Assembly: GCA_963971305.1 (NCBI GenBank)
Contig: OZ020307.1
Coordinates: 2,679,501-2,743,500 of the forward strand
From: Arcuatula senhousia
Taxonomy: Eukaryota > Mollusca > Bivalvia > Mytilida > Mytilidae
DNA length: 64,000 nucleotides
Reading direction: 5' to 3'
Shown here: positions 62,901-64,000 of the stretch, piece by piece
Numbering within the stretch: the stretch's first letter is position 1
Layout: each line of letters starts with the position of its first letter
Translations under genes and position numbers: made by a program
Notes under the pieces: model-generated
Told to the model about the DNA's origin: nothing
Databases searched by the model: none
The model's input: only the letters and a program-made list of their open reading frames with translations

Positions 62901-64000
62901 TCCGTGCCTTACCATGTATATACTTGACAACATTTCTGGTCAATCCGTGCCTTACCATGTATATACTTGACAACATTTCTGGTCAATCCATGCCTTACCA
63001 TGTATATACTTGACAACATTTCTGGTCAATCCGTGCCTTACCATGTATATACTTGACAACATTTCTGGTCAATCCGTGCCTTACCATGTATATACTTGAC
63101 AACATTTCTGGTCAATCCATGCCTTACCATGTATATACTTGACAACATTTCTGGTCAGTCCATGCCTTACCATGTATATACTTGACAACATTTCTGGTCA
63201 ATCCATGCCTTACCATGTATATACTTGACAACATTTCTGGTCAATCCATGCCTTACCATGTATATACTTGACAACATTTCTGGTCAGTCCATGCCTTACC
63301 ATGTATATACTTGACAACATTTCTGGTCAATCCATGCCTTACCATGTATATACTTGACAACATTTCTGGTCAATCCGTGCCTTACCATGTATATACTTGA
63401 CAACATTTCTGGTCAGTCCATGCCTTACCATGTATATACTTGACAACCTTTCTGGTCAATCCGTGCCTTACCATGTATATACTTGACAACATTTCTGGTC
63501 ATCAATCCGTGCCTTACCATGTATATACTTGACAACATTTCTGGTCAATCCGTGCCTTACCATGTATATACTTGACAACATTTCTGGTCATCAATCCGTG
63601 CCTTACCATGTATATACTTGACAACATTTCTGGTCAATCCGTGCCTTACCATGTATATACTTGATAACATTTCTGGTCATCAATCCGTGCCTTACCATGT
63701 ATATACTTGACAACATTTCTGGTCAATCCATGCCTTACCATGTATATACTTGACAACCTTTCTGGTCAATCCATGCCTTACCATGTATATACTTGACAAC
63801 ATTTCTGGTCAATCAATGCCTTACCATGTATATACTTGACAACATTTCTGGTCAATCCATGCCTTACCATGTATATACTTGACAACCTTTCTGGTCAATC
63901 CATGCCTTACCATGTATATACTTGACAACCTTTCTGGTCAATCCATGCCTTACCATGTATATACTTGACAACCTTTCTGGTCAATCAATGCCTTACCATG
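2717..64000 (-). CDS. WDFY3: WDFY3/ALFY (blue cheese) orthologue, internal part of gene, 30 exons resolved
   Basis: WDFY3 is a huge cytoplasmic scaffold that links ubiquitinated aggregates and PI3P membranes to the autophagy machinery. The coding segments are join-complement of 61394..61208, 60875..60712, 57333..57278, 55377..55231, 51530..51433, 51032..50872, 50308..50267, 49847..49564, 48969..48831, 45038..44938, 42212..42067, 41658..41572, 41165..40937, 39337..39123, 37902..37517, 37069..36851, 36358..36177, 33659..33431, 32961..32822, 31719..31608, 31123..30933, 29304..29152, 28046..27973, 20882..20721, 20231..20113, 19376..19268, 8711..8494, 3860..3676, 3306..3163 and 2920..2717. Every intron is GT-AG and every phase matches, giving one open frame. 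Recognised from remembered similarity to human WDFY3 along the whole length (for example GDDDMGTLLGLMH, MRYEPAN, RVKCLVSMTTP, GQWHHLVL, YAAVKALVCVVKSN, LLNSHILHLTFSL, LGFDW, LQEYPVTLMQF). WDFY4 is the main alternative; invertebrates usually carry one WDFY3/bchs-type gene. Start, PH-BEACH, WD40 and FYVE parts lie outside the window. Confidence 0.95.
3163..3306 (-). CDS. WDFY3: WDFY3 exon w29
   Basis: Acceptor ATCTTTGTAG, donor CAG|GTAGAC. Encodes LNLDMVWSVIFGVPSSRSIS then HSELCPDAALVLLALIRHML. Matches human FDLDSIWTFIFGVPASSGTV. 144 nt, phase 0-0. Confidence 0.95.
3676..3860 (-). CDS. WDFY3: WDFY3 exon w28
   Basis: Acceptor TTTTGCAG, donor GTACAG|GTATTG. Encodes NREVCQVPGFSVLQWLLPKH then ANVAEIYFILMAMLLGQQI. 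Human has FPGFPVLQSFLPKHTNVPALYFLLMALFLQQ. 185 nt, ends in phase 0. Confidence 0.96.
4150..4927 (-). mobile_element. Helentron/pearl-like element, three ~160-bp cores
   Basis: Low-coordinate end reads, on the gene strand, as hairpin GGAGATGGCTATCATCTCC followed by CTGGTATCTAGTTA, a typical Helitron-type 3' terminus. GCGGGGCCCT lies just inside the hairpin and its inverted copy AGGGCCCCGC lies at the 5' end (4911-4920). Three core repeats and a GGAC microsatellite (4837-4878) lie between. Confidence 0.78.
4928..6212. other. Intron, no feature seen
   Basis: AT-rich intron between exons w27 and w28, with a C run at 5132-5142. No frame, terminus or RNA fold recognised. Confidence 0.5.
6213..6490 (-). 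mobile_element. Short Helitron-like element, 'TGTCGCCTGC' family
   Basis: Contains the hairpin TTTTCCATGGAAGA, TATGTTGCCTGCG just inside it, and the inverted GTTGCAGGCATTATA at the other end, with a short GACGACGAC run near it. It is a diverged relative of the copies at 19432 and 28466. The CTAG terminus is not preserved. Confidence 0.6.
6879..8448 (-). mobile_element. Helitron-like element, 'GGCTCCCAGGAGCC' family
   Basis: Low end shows the hairpin GGCTCCCAAGAGCC next to CTTGT on the gene strand, then AGGTGAGC just inside. The far end has the matching inverted CAGGTGAGCTAA at 8438-8448. The internal ~500-bp unit is repeated about twice and ends in a long GACGACG microsatellite (8325-8400). 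Every unit holds a conserved block with ATTTTTAGCCATGGCGGCCA. Confidence 0.75.
8494..8711 (-). CDS. WDFY3: WDFY3 exon w27
   Basis: Acceptor TTTTGCCAG, donor GCTAG|GTAAGA. Encodes VMCDELQKVLGFDWLLLFIQ, GHIHSSTVIKSLLVLLTMLQ and FRDGSVGGGWLKGTEPVL, matching human LVKTLGFDW, HLHSTTV and FKEGLSGGGWL. 218 nt. Confidence 0.96.
10940..13815. mobile_element. Nested level 6: 2.9-kb element, 44-bp TIRs, 5-bp CCTTT target duplication
   Basis: Terminal inverted repeats begin CAATGTATGGAAGGTGCGCT and run about 44 bp (10940-10983 and 13772-13815) with one mismatch. CCTTT lies on both sides (10935-10939, 13816-13820), and removing the element restores the host repeat. Subterminal regions carry many copies of a GTTGAGAAGTACA-like word (11330-11500), inverted near the other end (13290-13390). 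No long frame, so non-autonomous. Superfamily not recognised. Confidence 0.85.
11816..11960 (+). repeat. Possible tRNA-derived SINE head
   Basis: A stretch beginning GGGAGTCGGCGGTAAAGTTG has a tRNA-like layout: an A-box-like part, then GTGGTTCCATCCTCG, close to a B box (GGTTCRANNCC), about 50 bases later. A 26-base A run at 11726-11751 lies nearby. It could be a degraded RNA polymerase III SINE inside the level-6 element. Cloverleaf pairing looks imperfect, so I do not call a tRNA gene. Confidence 0.4.
19268..19376 (-). CDS. WDFY3: WDFY3 exon w26
   Basis: Acceptor TTGTTACAG, donor ACTGT|GTAAGT. Encodes DDELVSTHTIKLRNICLNVI, HQLLLNTDHEPS, equivalent to human GGLVSANLILLRNRLLDILLKLI. 109 nt. 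The intron after it is the 10.5-kb one filled by nested elements. Confidence 0.88.
19432..19617 (-). mobile_element. Truncated Helitron-like element, 'TGTCGCCTGC' family
   Basis: ACTAG end, hairpin TCTTCCATGGAAGA and TATATGTCGCCTGCGT, then the family body up to GACAGGACGACGACACAAG. The usual 5' terminus with GCAGGCGACATA is missing. Confidence 0.65.
20113..20231 (-). CDS. WDFY3: WDFY3 exon w25
   Basis: Acceptor ATCTTTCAG, donor TATCAG|GTATCA. Encodes RFGQFIVSTLPQMSNSERNL then a divergent linker. The start matches human RFGQFISSTLP across the same splice junction. 119 nt. Confidence 0.9.
20721..20882 (-). CDS. WDFY3: WDFY3 exon w24
   Basis: Acceptor TTTCTACAG, donor CTGAG|GTAAGC. Encodes FQLMRDVNLVTKLLHILKDN, then LTQHSIDAITSVIHVLLQPP and NHSLLR. 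Human has REFQLIPKLLLTLRDMSLSQPTI, NVLSFLLQG and NDLLR. 162 nt. Confidence 0.94.
21411..22916 (-). mobile_element. Helitron-like element, 'AGGTCTTTCCC' family, copy A
   Basis: 3' end has hairpin CATTTGTTCAGAGAACAAATG and GAGGTCTTTCCC just inside. The body matches copy B (24431-26054) at high identity, including TGACCTTTGACC words and GTCGCGACACTTTTCG. It stops at AGAACAATAATAATT, without the inverted GGGAAAGACCTT end seen in copy B. Confidence 0.75.
22918..24430 (-). mobile_element. Helitron-like element, 'GGCTCCCAGGAGCC' family, between copies A and B
   Basis: Begins ACTAGAGGCTCCCAGGAGCC and ends TTCGGGTCAGGTGAGCTA after a GGACGGACGAC run at 24332-24383. Two to three long tandem units, nearly identical (for example 23105-23560 and 23590-24090), each with ATTTTTAGCAACGGCGGCC. 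It abuts copy A and copy B with no spacer. Confidence 0.78.
24431..26054 (-). mobile_element. Helitron-like element, 'AGGTCTTTCCC' family, copy B (complete)
   Basis: Same 3' hairpin as copy A, and a complete 5' end with GGAAGGGAAAGACCTTAATT. The 5' end is duplicated: two ~58-bp blocks (about 25935-25992 and 25997-26054) each hold CAGTAAGGTCTTTCCTTCTG and its inverted partner. Confidence 0.78.
26058..26622 (-). mobile_element. Helitron-like element, 'ATCCCCGCGC' family
   Basis: ACTAG end, hairpin GCAGCCACGCTGC, ATATCCCCGCGC just inside, and inverted GCGCGGGGATAAAAA at 26615-26626. Contains two ~180-bp units starting GACGAATGAATGTGCCC and GACGAAGGAATAATGTGCCC with CTATGCAGCCCAGCCCCTAG in both. 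Confidence 0.78.
26640..27972. other. Intron, no feature seen
   Basis: Low-complexity AT-rich intron between the 26058 element and exon w23. A short word TTTTATCCCCGTGTTGGCG at 27136-27154 echoes the 26058-26622 terminus, but nothing else supports an element. Confidence 0.5.
27973..28046 (-). CDS. WDFY3: WDFY3 exon w23
   Basis: Acceptor TTTCCTAG, donor TCCAG|GTAAGA. Encodes VWHEAPFDLQKSLYEHFLEL then LTES, matching human VWLHAPYELHLSLFEHFIELLTES. 74 nt. Confidence 0.95.
28466..29096 (-). mobile_element. Helitron-like element, 'TGTCGCCTGC' family, complete
   Basis: ACTAG end, hairpin GCCTTCCCCGGAAGGC, CATATGTCGCCTGC just inside and the inverted GCAGGCGACATAAAAA at 29086-29100. Three ~165-bp core units with CAGGAAGTAGTTATTTTTCG and AGGCTGTGGCATGTAGTTGC, then a GCAGGACGACG run. 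Confidence 0.8.
29152..29304 (-). CDS. WDFY3: WDFY3 exon w22
   Basis: Acceptor TTTGCCAG, donor GAG|GTAAAA. Encodes SLSMLYKKKQHLLNSHILHL then TFSLIGTVDSGKESSVIPN and AFEDLLCDIE, matching human LLNSHILHLTFSLVGTVDSG. 153 nt, phase 0-0. Confidence 0.97.
29590..30375 (+). repeat. Dispersed repeat D, copy 2, split by a TTAA MITE
   Basis: Shares GGATTGGTTTTGAATCATAT, CTAGGCCCAATACAAGACAG and GGCTGCTGTCTTCCATTGTA with copy 1, and after the MITE continues with GTCACATACACTTATTC. Confidence 0.6.
29783..30336. mobile_element. 554-bp MITE with TTAA target duplication
   Basis: TTAA at 29779-29782 and 30337-30340 and imperfect inverted ends GGTGGAGAAGGACAGTGG and CCAAGTGCCACGCTCTACC. Removing it rejoins a dispersed repeat (AAATTGCC... 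to ACACTTATTC) found intact elsewhere. TTAA fits piggyBac- or Kolobok-type mobilisation. Confidence 0.65.
30436..30925 (+). repeat. Pair of ~115-bp repeats with GT microsatellites, next to exon w21
   Basis: Two copies, 30460-30600 and about 30805-30925, share TTTGGTGGAGGAAACTGGAG / ATGGAGGAGGAAACTTGAG, CTGACAAACCTAAT and CAGGTGGGG-AAATCACCAGTAATG. The second copy ends 8 bp from the exon w21 donor. Confidence 0.6.
30933..31123 (-). CDS. WDFY3: WDFY3 exon w21
   Basis: Acceptor GATATAG, donor CAG|GTAGGA. Encodes GVRTFCPKAVAKMLENVGGA, LLGLIAMATDVEELYAAVKA and LVCVVKSNKNILKDMDRIQG. Among the most conserved stretches of the gene. 191 nt, ends in phase 0. Confidence 0.97.
31608..31719 (-). CDS. WDFY3: WDFY3 exon w20
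   Basis: Acceptor TATTACAG, donor CTAG|GTAATA. Encodes LAMSAHDNATPIRILPNSGG then HMSGPARSLGAILIGYLG, matching human SHENATPVKLIHNSAGHLNG and GAALIGYLG. 112 nt. Confidence 0.95.
32015..32657 (-). mobile_element. Helitron-like element, diverged 'GGCTCCCAGGAGCC' family
   Basis: ACTAGAGGCTCCCGGGAGTC at the low end and GGGCAAGTTGAGTTAAAA at the far end, the latter a decayed form of the family's CAGGTGAGCTAAA. One body unit with ATTTTTAGACATGGCGGCCA. The microsatellite is nearly lost, suggesting an old copy. Confidence 0.7.
32822..32961 (-). CDS. WDFY3: WDFY3 exon w19
   Basis: Acceptor TATTTTTAG, donor CAG|GTAATA. Encodes DEVDFQGPFVGEEKVMFGVH, then TVAKIRKAYNKVDSKSIAKQ, nearly identical to human LTVARIRKVYNKLDSKAIAKQ. 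140 nt, ends in phase 0. Confidence 0.96.
33431..33659 (-). CDS. WDFY3: WDFY3 exon w18, 5' edge seeds the 94-bp array
   Basis: Acceptor ATCTTACAG, donor ATGG|GTAAGT. Encodes LHYVSPNLGVGGTASPTAF, TSVFAYIGSPPQ, LTWRQGPCHLMEDIISSNVV and YNLGPTYIGSFQAPNM. Human has LHYVHSTPGG then VYAYIGTPP and SSNVTTIYELGPNYVGSFQA. The acceptor and the first ~63 nt recur 22 times upstream. The first three copies are 93 bp apart and stay in frame, so the true 5' edge could also be 33752, 33845 or 33938 in some transcripts. Confidence 0.93.
33660..35741 (-). repeat. Tandem array of acceptor plus 5' exon edge of exon w18 (22 extra 93/94-bp copies)
   Basis: Read on the gene strand, each unit is: pyrimidine tract and acceptor (TTTATCTTTACAG), about 63 nt nearly identical to the start of exon w18 (LHYVSPNLGVGGTASPT), then a short spacer leading into the next pyrimidine tract. 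Acceptors fall at 33660 (the exon itself), 33753, 33846 and 33939, then at 94-bp steps. The first three spacings are 93 bp, the others 94 bp. The outermost copy, near 35670-35741, is degenerate and has lost the AG. All three gene-strand frames are open across most of the array because 94 is not a multiple of three and no frame of the unit holds a stop; the resulting open frames of up to 501 codons are not evidence of a separate gene. Confidence 0.95.
35755..36025 (+). repeat. Dispersed repeat D, copy 3
   Basis: Begins next to the degenerate outer end of the 94-bp array. Shares GCCTGTCCTAAGTCAGGAAT, TTTATGTCCAGAAATGGGTC, CTTGGGCCAATGCAAGACAG and GTACACTTATTCCACATCTC with the other copies. Confidence 0.65.
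36177..36358 (-). CDS. WDFY3: WDFY3 exon w17, ConA/LamG-like domain
   Basis: Acceptor AATTTATAG, donor CAAAAG|GTAGGT. Encodes IRFWYPELTQEGQWHHLVLI and GIMKNSSVGLFVDGEHVTTQ. GQWHHLV and the VDG turn are standard LamG/ConA motifs conserved in WDFY3. Ends in phase 0, next to the exon whose acceptor is repeated in the 33660-35741 array. Confidence 0.96.
36851..37069 (-). CDS. WDFY3: WDFY3 exon w16, ConA/LamG-like domain
   Basis: Acceptor ATGTTTCAG, donor TCTG|GTGAGT. Encodes GERVFPPQSGMTFSTWFCVD, HPVRLLTLVRNLQGREENL, then SKDRALIVSTEEHLLPNSG. GERxFPPxSGxxxSxWFC is the start of the ConA-like lectin domain of WDFY3-type BEACH proteins. 219 nt. Confidence 0.97.
37517..37902 (-). CDS. WDFY3: WDFY3 exon w15
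   Basis: The largest exon here (386 nt); acceptor CTTTTGTAG, donor ACAG|GTAAAT. Begins RDFLRLGSPLNC (human REFLRLASPLNC), then a variable acidic/basic linker, then VPLTRVKCLVSMTTPKD, HGSAVTPSFVEFD and EGFGCLYLPSIAPQ. It leads into the concanavalin-A-like domain. Confidence 0.97.
37990..38515 (+). pseudogene. Penelope-like reverse transcriptase fragment, interrupted
   Basis: On the strand opposite WDFY3, the reading FNLTFRYIDDVLSVNN (YIDD catalytic box at 38052-38063), then ELEIKETTESNCFTSFLDLH, YDKRDDFNFQIINFPNLQS and SPAYGVYIS matches the common YIDD-type RT of bivalve repeats, which I assign to Penelope-like elements. A TAA at 38316-38318 stands where relatives have glutamine (one C-to-T change); the frame then resumes with LIRYARACTHFTDFF. 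The 5' half is missing, so it is a dead 5'-truncated copy. Confidence 0.75.
38516..38815 (+). repeat. 3' tail of the reverse transcriptase element
   Basis: Follows the RT remnant directly; contains GCGCCATAAAACCTGGTTTA and TGCCTGTACCAAGTCAGG, words that accompany such RT genes in mussel sequences as I remember them. Contains CGGATCCTAAGATCGCAATG and a partial inverted match near 38697-38711. Confidence 0.5.
38900..39012 (+). repeat. Dispersed repeat D, 3' part only
   Basis: Only the last ~110 bp of the family: GACATGTTGAAGACTGCTGA, TTTAAAAATTGCCATTTG and GTTGCATACACTTATTCCAC. Confidence 0.6.
39123..39337 (-). CDS. WDFY3: WDFY3 exon w14
   Basis: Acceptor CTCCTTCAG, donor CTACG|GTATGA. Encodes LALALQIYTAELLKTLLNTE, RNQQIMCEHGYPHELLSHGH, HPLHPALRSMFERLAAQSL and TPRDLR. 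Human has HTERNQQVMCEAGLHARLL and HPPLQRMFERLASQALEP. 215 nt. Confidence 0.96.
39543..40861 (-). mobile_element. Helitron-like element, 'ATACGACCGCAA' family
   Basis: 3' hairpin GCTACGCCGAGCGCAGC with GATACGACCGCAA just inside; inverted TTTGCGGTCGTATAAAAA at 40849-40866. Two ~460-bp units with GGCCCCTTTGACCCCTAATT and AAGGATTCCAATGAAAAAAA, then an ACGACAACGAC run at 40776-40816. Confidence 0.78.
40937..41165 (-). CDS. WDFY3: WDFY3 exon w13, Ser-rich linker plus armadillo segment
   Basis: Acceptor ACTTTACAG, donor AAGAAG|GTATGG. First half is a serine/lysine-rich linker (NSPSLKRLTMF, SSSPQSSPKQKRAS). Second half, TFVDQIIVHPGAVLSLFHLL, matches human DAVIIHPGAMLAMLDLL. The linker has many possible phosphorylation sites, which is an inference from composition only. 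Confidence 0.92.
41206..41389. mobile_element. 184-bp MITE with TA target duplication
   Basis: Ends CTGTGGTTACATTATTATT and AAATAAATAAATCCACAG, flanked by TA at 41204-41205 and 41390-41391. Interior ATTTTTCGTTG and CCATGAAAATTGATAC resemble the 559-bp MITE, so they may belong to related families. Lies just upstream of exon w13 in the intron. Confidence 0.65.
41572..41658 (-). CDS. WDFY3: WDFY3 exon w12
   Basis: Acceptor GTATTTTCAG, donor GACAA|GTAAGT. Encodes TCENIPMTLLSACVMLKYLY then NMAQDIFDK, equivalent to the human LRHCSKLFIYLYKVATDSFD stretch. 87 nt, phase 2 in and out. Confidence 0.88.
42067..42212 (-). CDS. WDFY3: WDFY3 exon w11
   Basis: Acceptor GATTTCAG, donor GCAAA|GTAAGT. Encodes VRYDSLTEAVRLLGCFSS, matching human YEKLADAVRFLGCFS, then a less conserved YDVMECEEYKLLFEDLFVNV. 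146 nt. Confidence 0.92.
42300..44625 (-). mobile_element. ~165-bp tandem-core element split by the 42403-43583 insertion
   Basis: Five to six diverged units (43600-44560) share ATATCAGATGCCTAGCTATT, CATTTTCCACAAAAGTCTTA and CAGAGTCGCTGAACCATGAA. The far end carries a hairpin GTCTCGCCACAGGCGAGAC (44599-44617) after a CCGCTGCCACCGCCGCC stretch. The low end near 42300 is uncertain. Confidence 0.55.
42403..43583. mobile_element. 1.2-kb element with ~26-bp perfect-type TIRs
   Basis: Inverted ends CCGTATTTTGCTGTGTATAG with TGCGCA at 42403-42428 and the reverse complement at 43558-43583, one mismatch. Body is AT-rich with no long frame. It splits a tandem-repeat element (42300-44625). I could not fix the target duplication (a TTTA-like match is offset by a base). 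Confidence 0.72.
44938..45038 (-). CDS. WDFY3: WDFY3 exon w10
   Basis: Acceptor TTTTTTTCAG, donor ACAGAG|GTATTA. Takes the G left by exon w9 to make VRRSDILSMLKTVFSTL, then TVAMRYEPANAKFFETE. Matches human LTAAMRYEPANSHFFKTE. 101 nt, ends in phase 0. Confidence 0.95.
45178..45246 (+). mobile_element. 69-bp retroposon with AATC tail and 13-bp target duplication
   Basis: Flanked by identical ATCTAAGGGTTTA at 45165-45177 and 45247-45259. The insert contains CGATGATGGCTGCAATATCG, CGGGACATAAAGCAACCAAC and an AATC-repeat tail. Layout is that of a LINE-mobilised SINE or a heavily 5'-truncated LINE. Confidence 0.85.
45410..48830 (-). repeat. Tandem array of exon w9 tail plus donor (about 50 copies of 57 bp)
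   Basis: Each 57-bp unit on the gene strand is about 24 nt like the exon w9 tail (CCTAGAACTCCATGGGATCA, ending AAG), the donor GTTTGTC, and about 33 nt of intron start ending TCTGTCTAAACAG, which is itself acceptor-like. The array begins at the donor of exon w9 and runs almost to exon w10. It is interrupted at 45841-46399 by a TA-flanked MITE. Because 57 is a multiple of three, one gene-strand frame stays open for 225 codons (46666-47343) in 19-residue repeats, but this is not the WDFY3 frame. Confidence 0.95.
45841..46399. mobile_element. 559-bp MITE with TA target duplication, inside the 57-bp array
   Basis: Ends CTGTAAACGTATTAATTTTC and its inverted form at 46377-46399. TA at 45839-45840 and 46400-46401; removing the element restores the repeat GACAGATTACACTGTA. 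TA target and ends suggest Tc1/mariner-type mobilisation. Interior has repeated ATTTTCGCGG motifs. Confidence 0.88.
48831..48969 (-). CDS. WDFY3: WDFY3 exon w9, tail seeds the 57-bp array
   Basis: Acceptor TTGTTTCAG, donor GATCAAG|GTTTGTC. Encodes SLLNVLRESHRTRTVFRKVN then GFVYVMSVLVSMEGCLCDPP and KTPWDQ. Human has LLSVLRESHRSRTVFRKVGGFVY and CPPKNGWE. The last 22 or so bases plus the donor are repeated about 50 times downstream in the intron (45410-48830). Confidence 0.93.
48970..49563. other. Intron between w8 and w9, no feature seen
   Basis: AT-rich with an A run at 49081-49091; no repeat or frame recognised. The neighbouring introns at 49848-50266, 51033-51432, 55378-55523, 60876-61207 and 61395-61864 are similar (51105-51150 holds the end of dispersed repeat D). 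Confidence 0.5.
49564..49847 (-). CDS. WDFY3: WDFY3 exon w8
   Basis: Acceptor CTTTACAG, donor CTCAAG|GTAGGA. Encodes LVMECLTTLLGGNNKNADVF, RECGGARCAHTMIPHLQCRQ and VLSPGGDDDMGTLLGLMH. This is one of the best conserved stretches of the WDFY3 N-terminal half. 284 nt, ends in phase 0. Confidence 0.97.
50267..50308 (-). CDS. WDFY3: WDFY3 exon w7 (42-nt linker exon)
   Basis: A 42-nt exon between TTTTTCAG and AAAG|GTAGGT, encoding an acidic linker (DTFNNPQQEEVTVK). The human protein has a variable low-complexity linker at this spot. Phase 1-1 and a multiple of three, so it could be skipped without a frameshift. Support comes mainly from splice sites, phase and position. Confidence 0.78.
50872..51032 (-). 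CDS. WDFY3: WDFY3 exon w6
   Basis: Acceptor GTTTACAG, donor GAAG|GTATTT. Encodes STQCNILCMRSLLKILTVHS, then YKDVFREVGMLEVLV and LHRYAAFVKG, matching human FKDVFREVGLLEVMVNLLHKYAALLK. 161 nt. Confidence 0.95.
51433..51530 (-). CDS. WDFY3: WDFY3 exon w5
   Basis: Acceptor TTTTACAG, donor CCA|GTGAGT. Encodes ERFFELLEFVVFDLNFIPCK then EFISISLLIKSN, matching human YFEMLEFVVFSLNYIPCKELISVSILLKS. 98 nt, leaves two bases for the next exon. Confidence 0.94.
51856..55002. mobile_element. 3.1-kb TTAA-flanked element filling the intron between w4 and w5
   Basis: TTAA at 51852-51855 followed by CACTTTCAGCCC, and GGGTATGAAAGGG running into TTAA at 55003-55006: short imperfect TIRs of piggyBac type. Interior is very AT-rich with no transposase frame. 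Near the right end the 34-bp unit GGATACACTCGGCATTGACG is repeated, each copy with TGACGTCATGG. The short TIR makes this tentative. Confidence 0.5.
55231..55377 (-). CDS. WDFY3: WDFY3 exon w4
   Basis: Acceptor TTTCTAG, donor CAG|GTAAAT. Phase 0 at both ends, 49 codons. Encodes ASTSFLCNTTLEVISSIY, then TANYFILESEHTLSQFVEKI and TKPKDVQ, closely matching human NANYFILESQHTLSQFAEKI. Confidence 0.95.
55532..55932. mobile_element. 401-bp hAT-type MITE with 8-bp target duplication
   Basis: Ends AAGGGGTGTAACAAT and ATCGTTACACCCCTA, typical of hAT elements, flanked by CTTGTTAG at 55524-55531 and 55933-55940. Interior has repeated CACGATCC/GGATCGTG words. No frame. Confidence 0.85.
55959..57117 (-). 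mobile_element. Helitron-like element, 'GGCTCCCAGGAGCC' family
   Basis: Starts ACAAGAGGCTCCCAGGAGCC, ends GGCTAGGTGAGCTAAA. Close sister of the level-2 element: the same five ~190-bp units with CTATAAGGGGTCATCTGACA and the same final block with TTTTTAGCAACGGCGGCCAT, then a GACGACGG run at 57033-57072. Inserted beside a hAT-like MITE. Confidence 0.8.
57278..57333 (-). CDS. WDFY3: WDFY3 exon w3 (56-nt exon)
   Basis: Short exon with acceptor CTCAAG and donor CTGAAG|GTTTGT. It continues PAGKG into VSVRNVQAFKVLQSVFLK, matching human HSVRNVQAFAVLQNAFLK. The acceptor has a poor pyrimidine tract, but frame and similarity fix it. Confidence 0.9.
57864..60027. mobile_element. 2.2-kb TA-flanked element with ~34-bp imperfect TIRs
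   Basis: Ends CTATAAACTGGGAA and TTCCCAGTTTATAG, with further imperfect pairing for about 20 bp; TA at 57862-57863 and 60028-60029. A second inverted pair, AGCCGGGGTAAT (57898-57909) and ATTACCCCGGCT (59810-59821), lies inside. It contains the decayed inverted Helitron-like piece. No long frame. Confidence 0.65.
59140..59760 (+). mobile_element. Decayed, inverted fragment of the 'ATACGACCGCAA' family
   Basis: Reads as the reverse complement of 39.8-40.6 kb: TTTTTTCATTGGAATCCTTG, TAGTGGGCCAGCCAATTGTT and AAAGCCAGGCCCATAAAATC. No termini are preserved. It lies inside the TA-flanked element at 57864-60027 and is the only Helitron-like remnant here in the opposite orientation. Confidence 0.6.
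60030..60711. other. Intron between the TA-flanked element and exon w2, no feature seen
   Basis: AT-rich, no long frame, no terminus recognised. Confidence 0.5.
60712..60875 (-). CDS. WDFY3: WDFY3 exon w2
   Basis: Acceptor TTTCAG, donor AAAAG|GTATTT. Encodes LESNTSIESQQALRNLLL, then LTTCGYTEMKPS and MPGFSLPQPAGKG. The last motif is nearly identical in human WDFY3 (PGF-VPQPAGKG). 164 nt; splits the last glycine codon after one base. Confidence 0.92.
61208..61394 (-). CDS. WDFY3: WDFY3 exon w1
   Basis: Acceptor ATTACAG, donor AAG|GTAAGG. Begins with the last two bases of a codon whose first G comes from the exon tail found in the 61865+ array, giving IHD-NGCVRHCVENM. Carries DLSPIEQVEMF, CFLKDSSEVSQ and CQGYNYLCEF, matching the N-terminal armadillo-like part of human WDFY3 near residue 270. 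Length 187 nt, phase 1 in, phase 2 out. Confidence 0.93.
61865..64000 (-). repeat. Tandem array of WDFY3 exon tail plus donor (about 49 copies of 43 bp, runs off the window)
   Basis: On the gene strand each unit reads CATGGATTGACCAGAAATGT, then TGTCAAGTATATACATG, then the donor GTAAGG. Translated it gives HGLTRNVVKYIH, matching human WDFY3 HGLSVNVVKYIH just before exon w1. The exon-tail G joins AT of exon w1 to restore IHD-NG in the correct phase. A few units carry a 3-bp insertion (46 bp). The body of this exon is not in the window, so the functional copy is probably the one furthest upstream, beyond 64000. Confidence 0.93.

Noticed and set aside
61865..64000. Regular short repeats resembling a CRISPR array
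   Set aside because: No unique spacers: the 43-bp unit is repeated end to end, and it encodes a WDFY3 exon tail in an animal genome.

Overview
This is an intron-rich, AT-rich animal genomic window, not a microbial one. Its repeats point to a bivalve mollusc: short elements with a ~160-bp tandem core, like the 'pearl' elements described from bivalves; retroposon tails of the CACT/AATC type; and a YIDD-type reverse transcriptase remnant with a tail seen in mussels. The species cannot be fixed from the sequence alone.

One host gene fills the window on the minus strand: WDFY3 (ALFY; Drosophila blue cheese), the very large BEACH/WD40/FYVE scaffold of selective autophagy. I resolved 30 internal coding exons between 61394 and 2717 (4,883 nt, about 1,630 codons). 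All have GT-AG borders and compatible phases, so they join into one open frame without a break. They cover roughly human residues 260-1880: the armadillo-like N-terminal part, the concanavalin-A/LamG-like domain and the long helical middle. The start codon lies beyond 64000; the PH-BEACH, WD40 and FYVE domains lie before position 1.

The most unusual feature is that three long tandem arrays sit exactly on exon borders of this gene, and each unit is a copy of a WDFY3 splice site with its exon edge. They are 33660-35741 (22 extra 93/94-bp copies of an acceptor plus the first ~63 nt of its exon), 45410-48830 (about 50 copies of a 57-bp unit holding an exon tail and donor, readable as an in-frame 24-nt microexon), and 61865-64000+ (about 49 copies of a 43-bp unit of exon tail plus donor).

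The rest is intron, mostly transposon-derived. About 18 Helitron/Helentron-like non-autonomous elements (terminal hairpin plus CTAG or CTTG end, inverted repeat just inside the hairpin, GACGGAC-type microsatellite at the far end) all lie in the same orientation as the gene. Six of them and other elements are nested like Russian dolls in the 10-kb intron at 8712-19267. Other insertions have clean target duplications: TA (45841-46399, 41206-41389, 57864-60027), TTAA (29783-30336, 51856-55002), 8 bp CTTGTTAG (55532-55932), 5 bp CCTTT (10940-13815) and a 13-bp retroposon duplication (45178-45246). A Penelope-like reverse transcriptase pseudogene lies at about 37990-38515. I saw no second host gene, no structural RNA gene beyond a tRNA-like SINE head, and nothing prokaryotic or viral.
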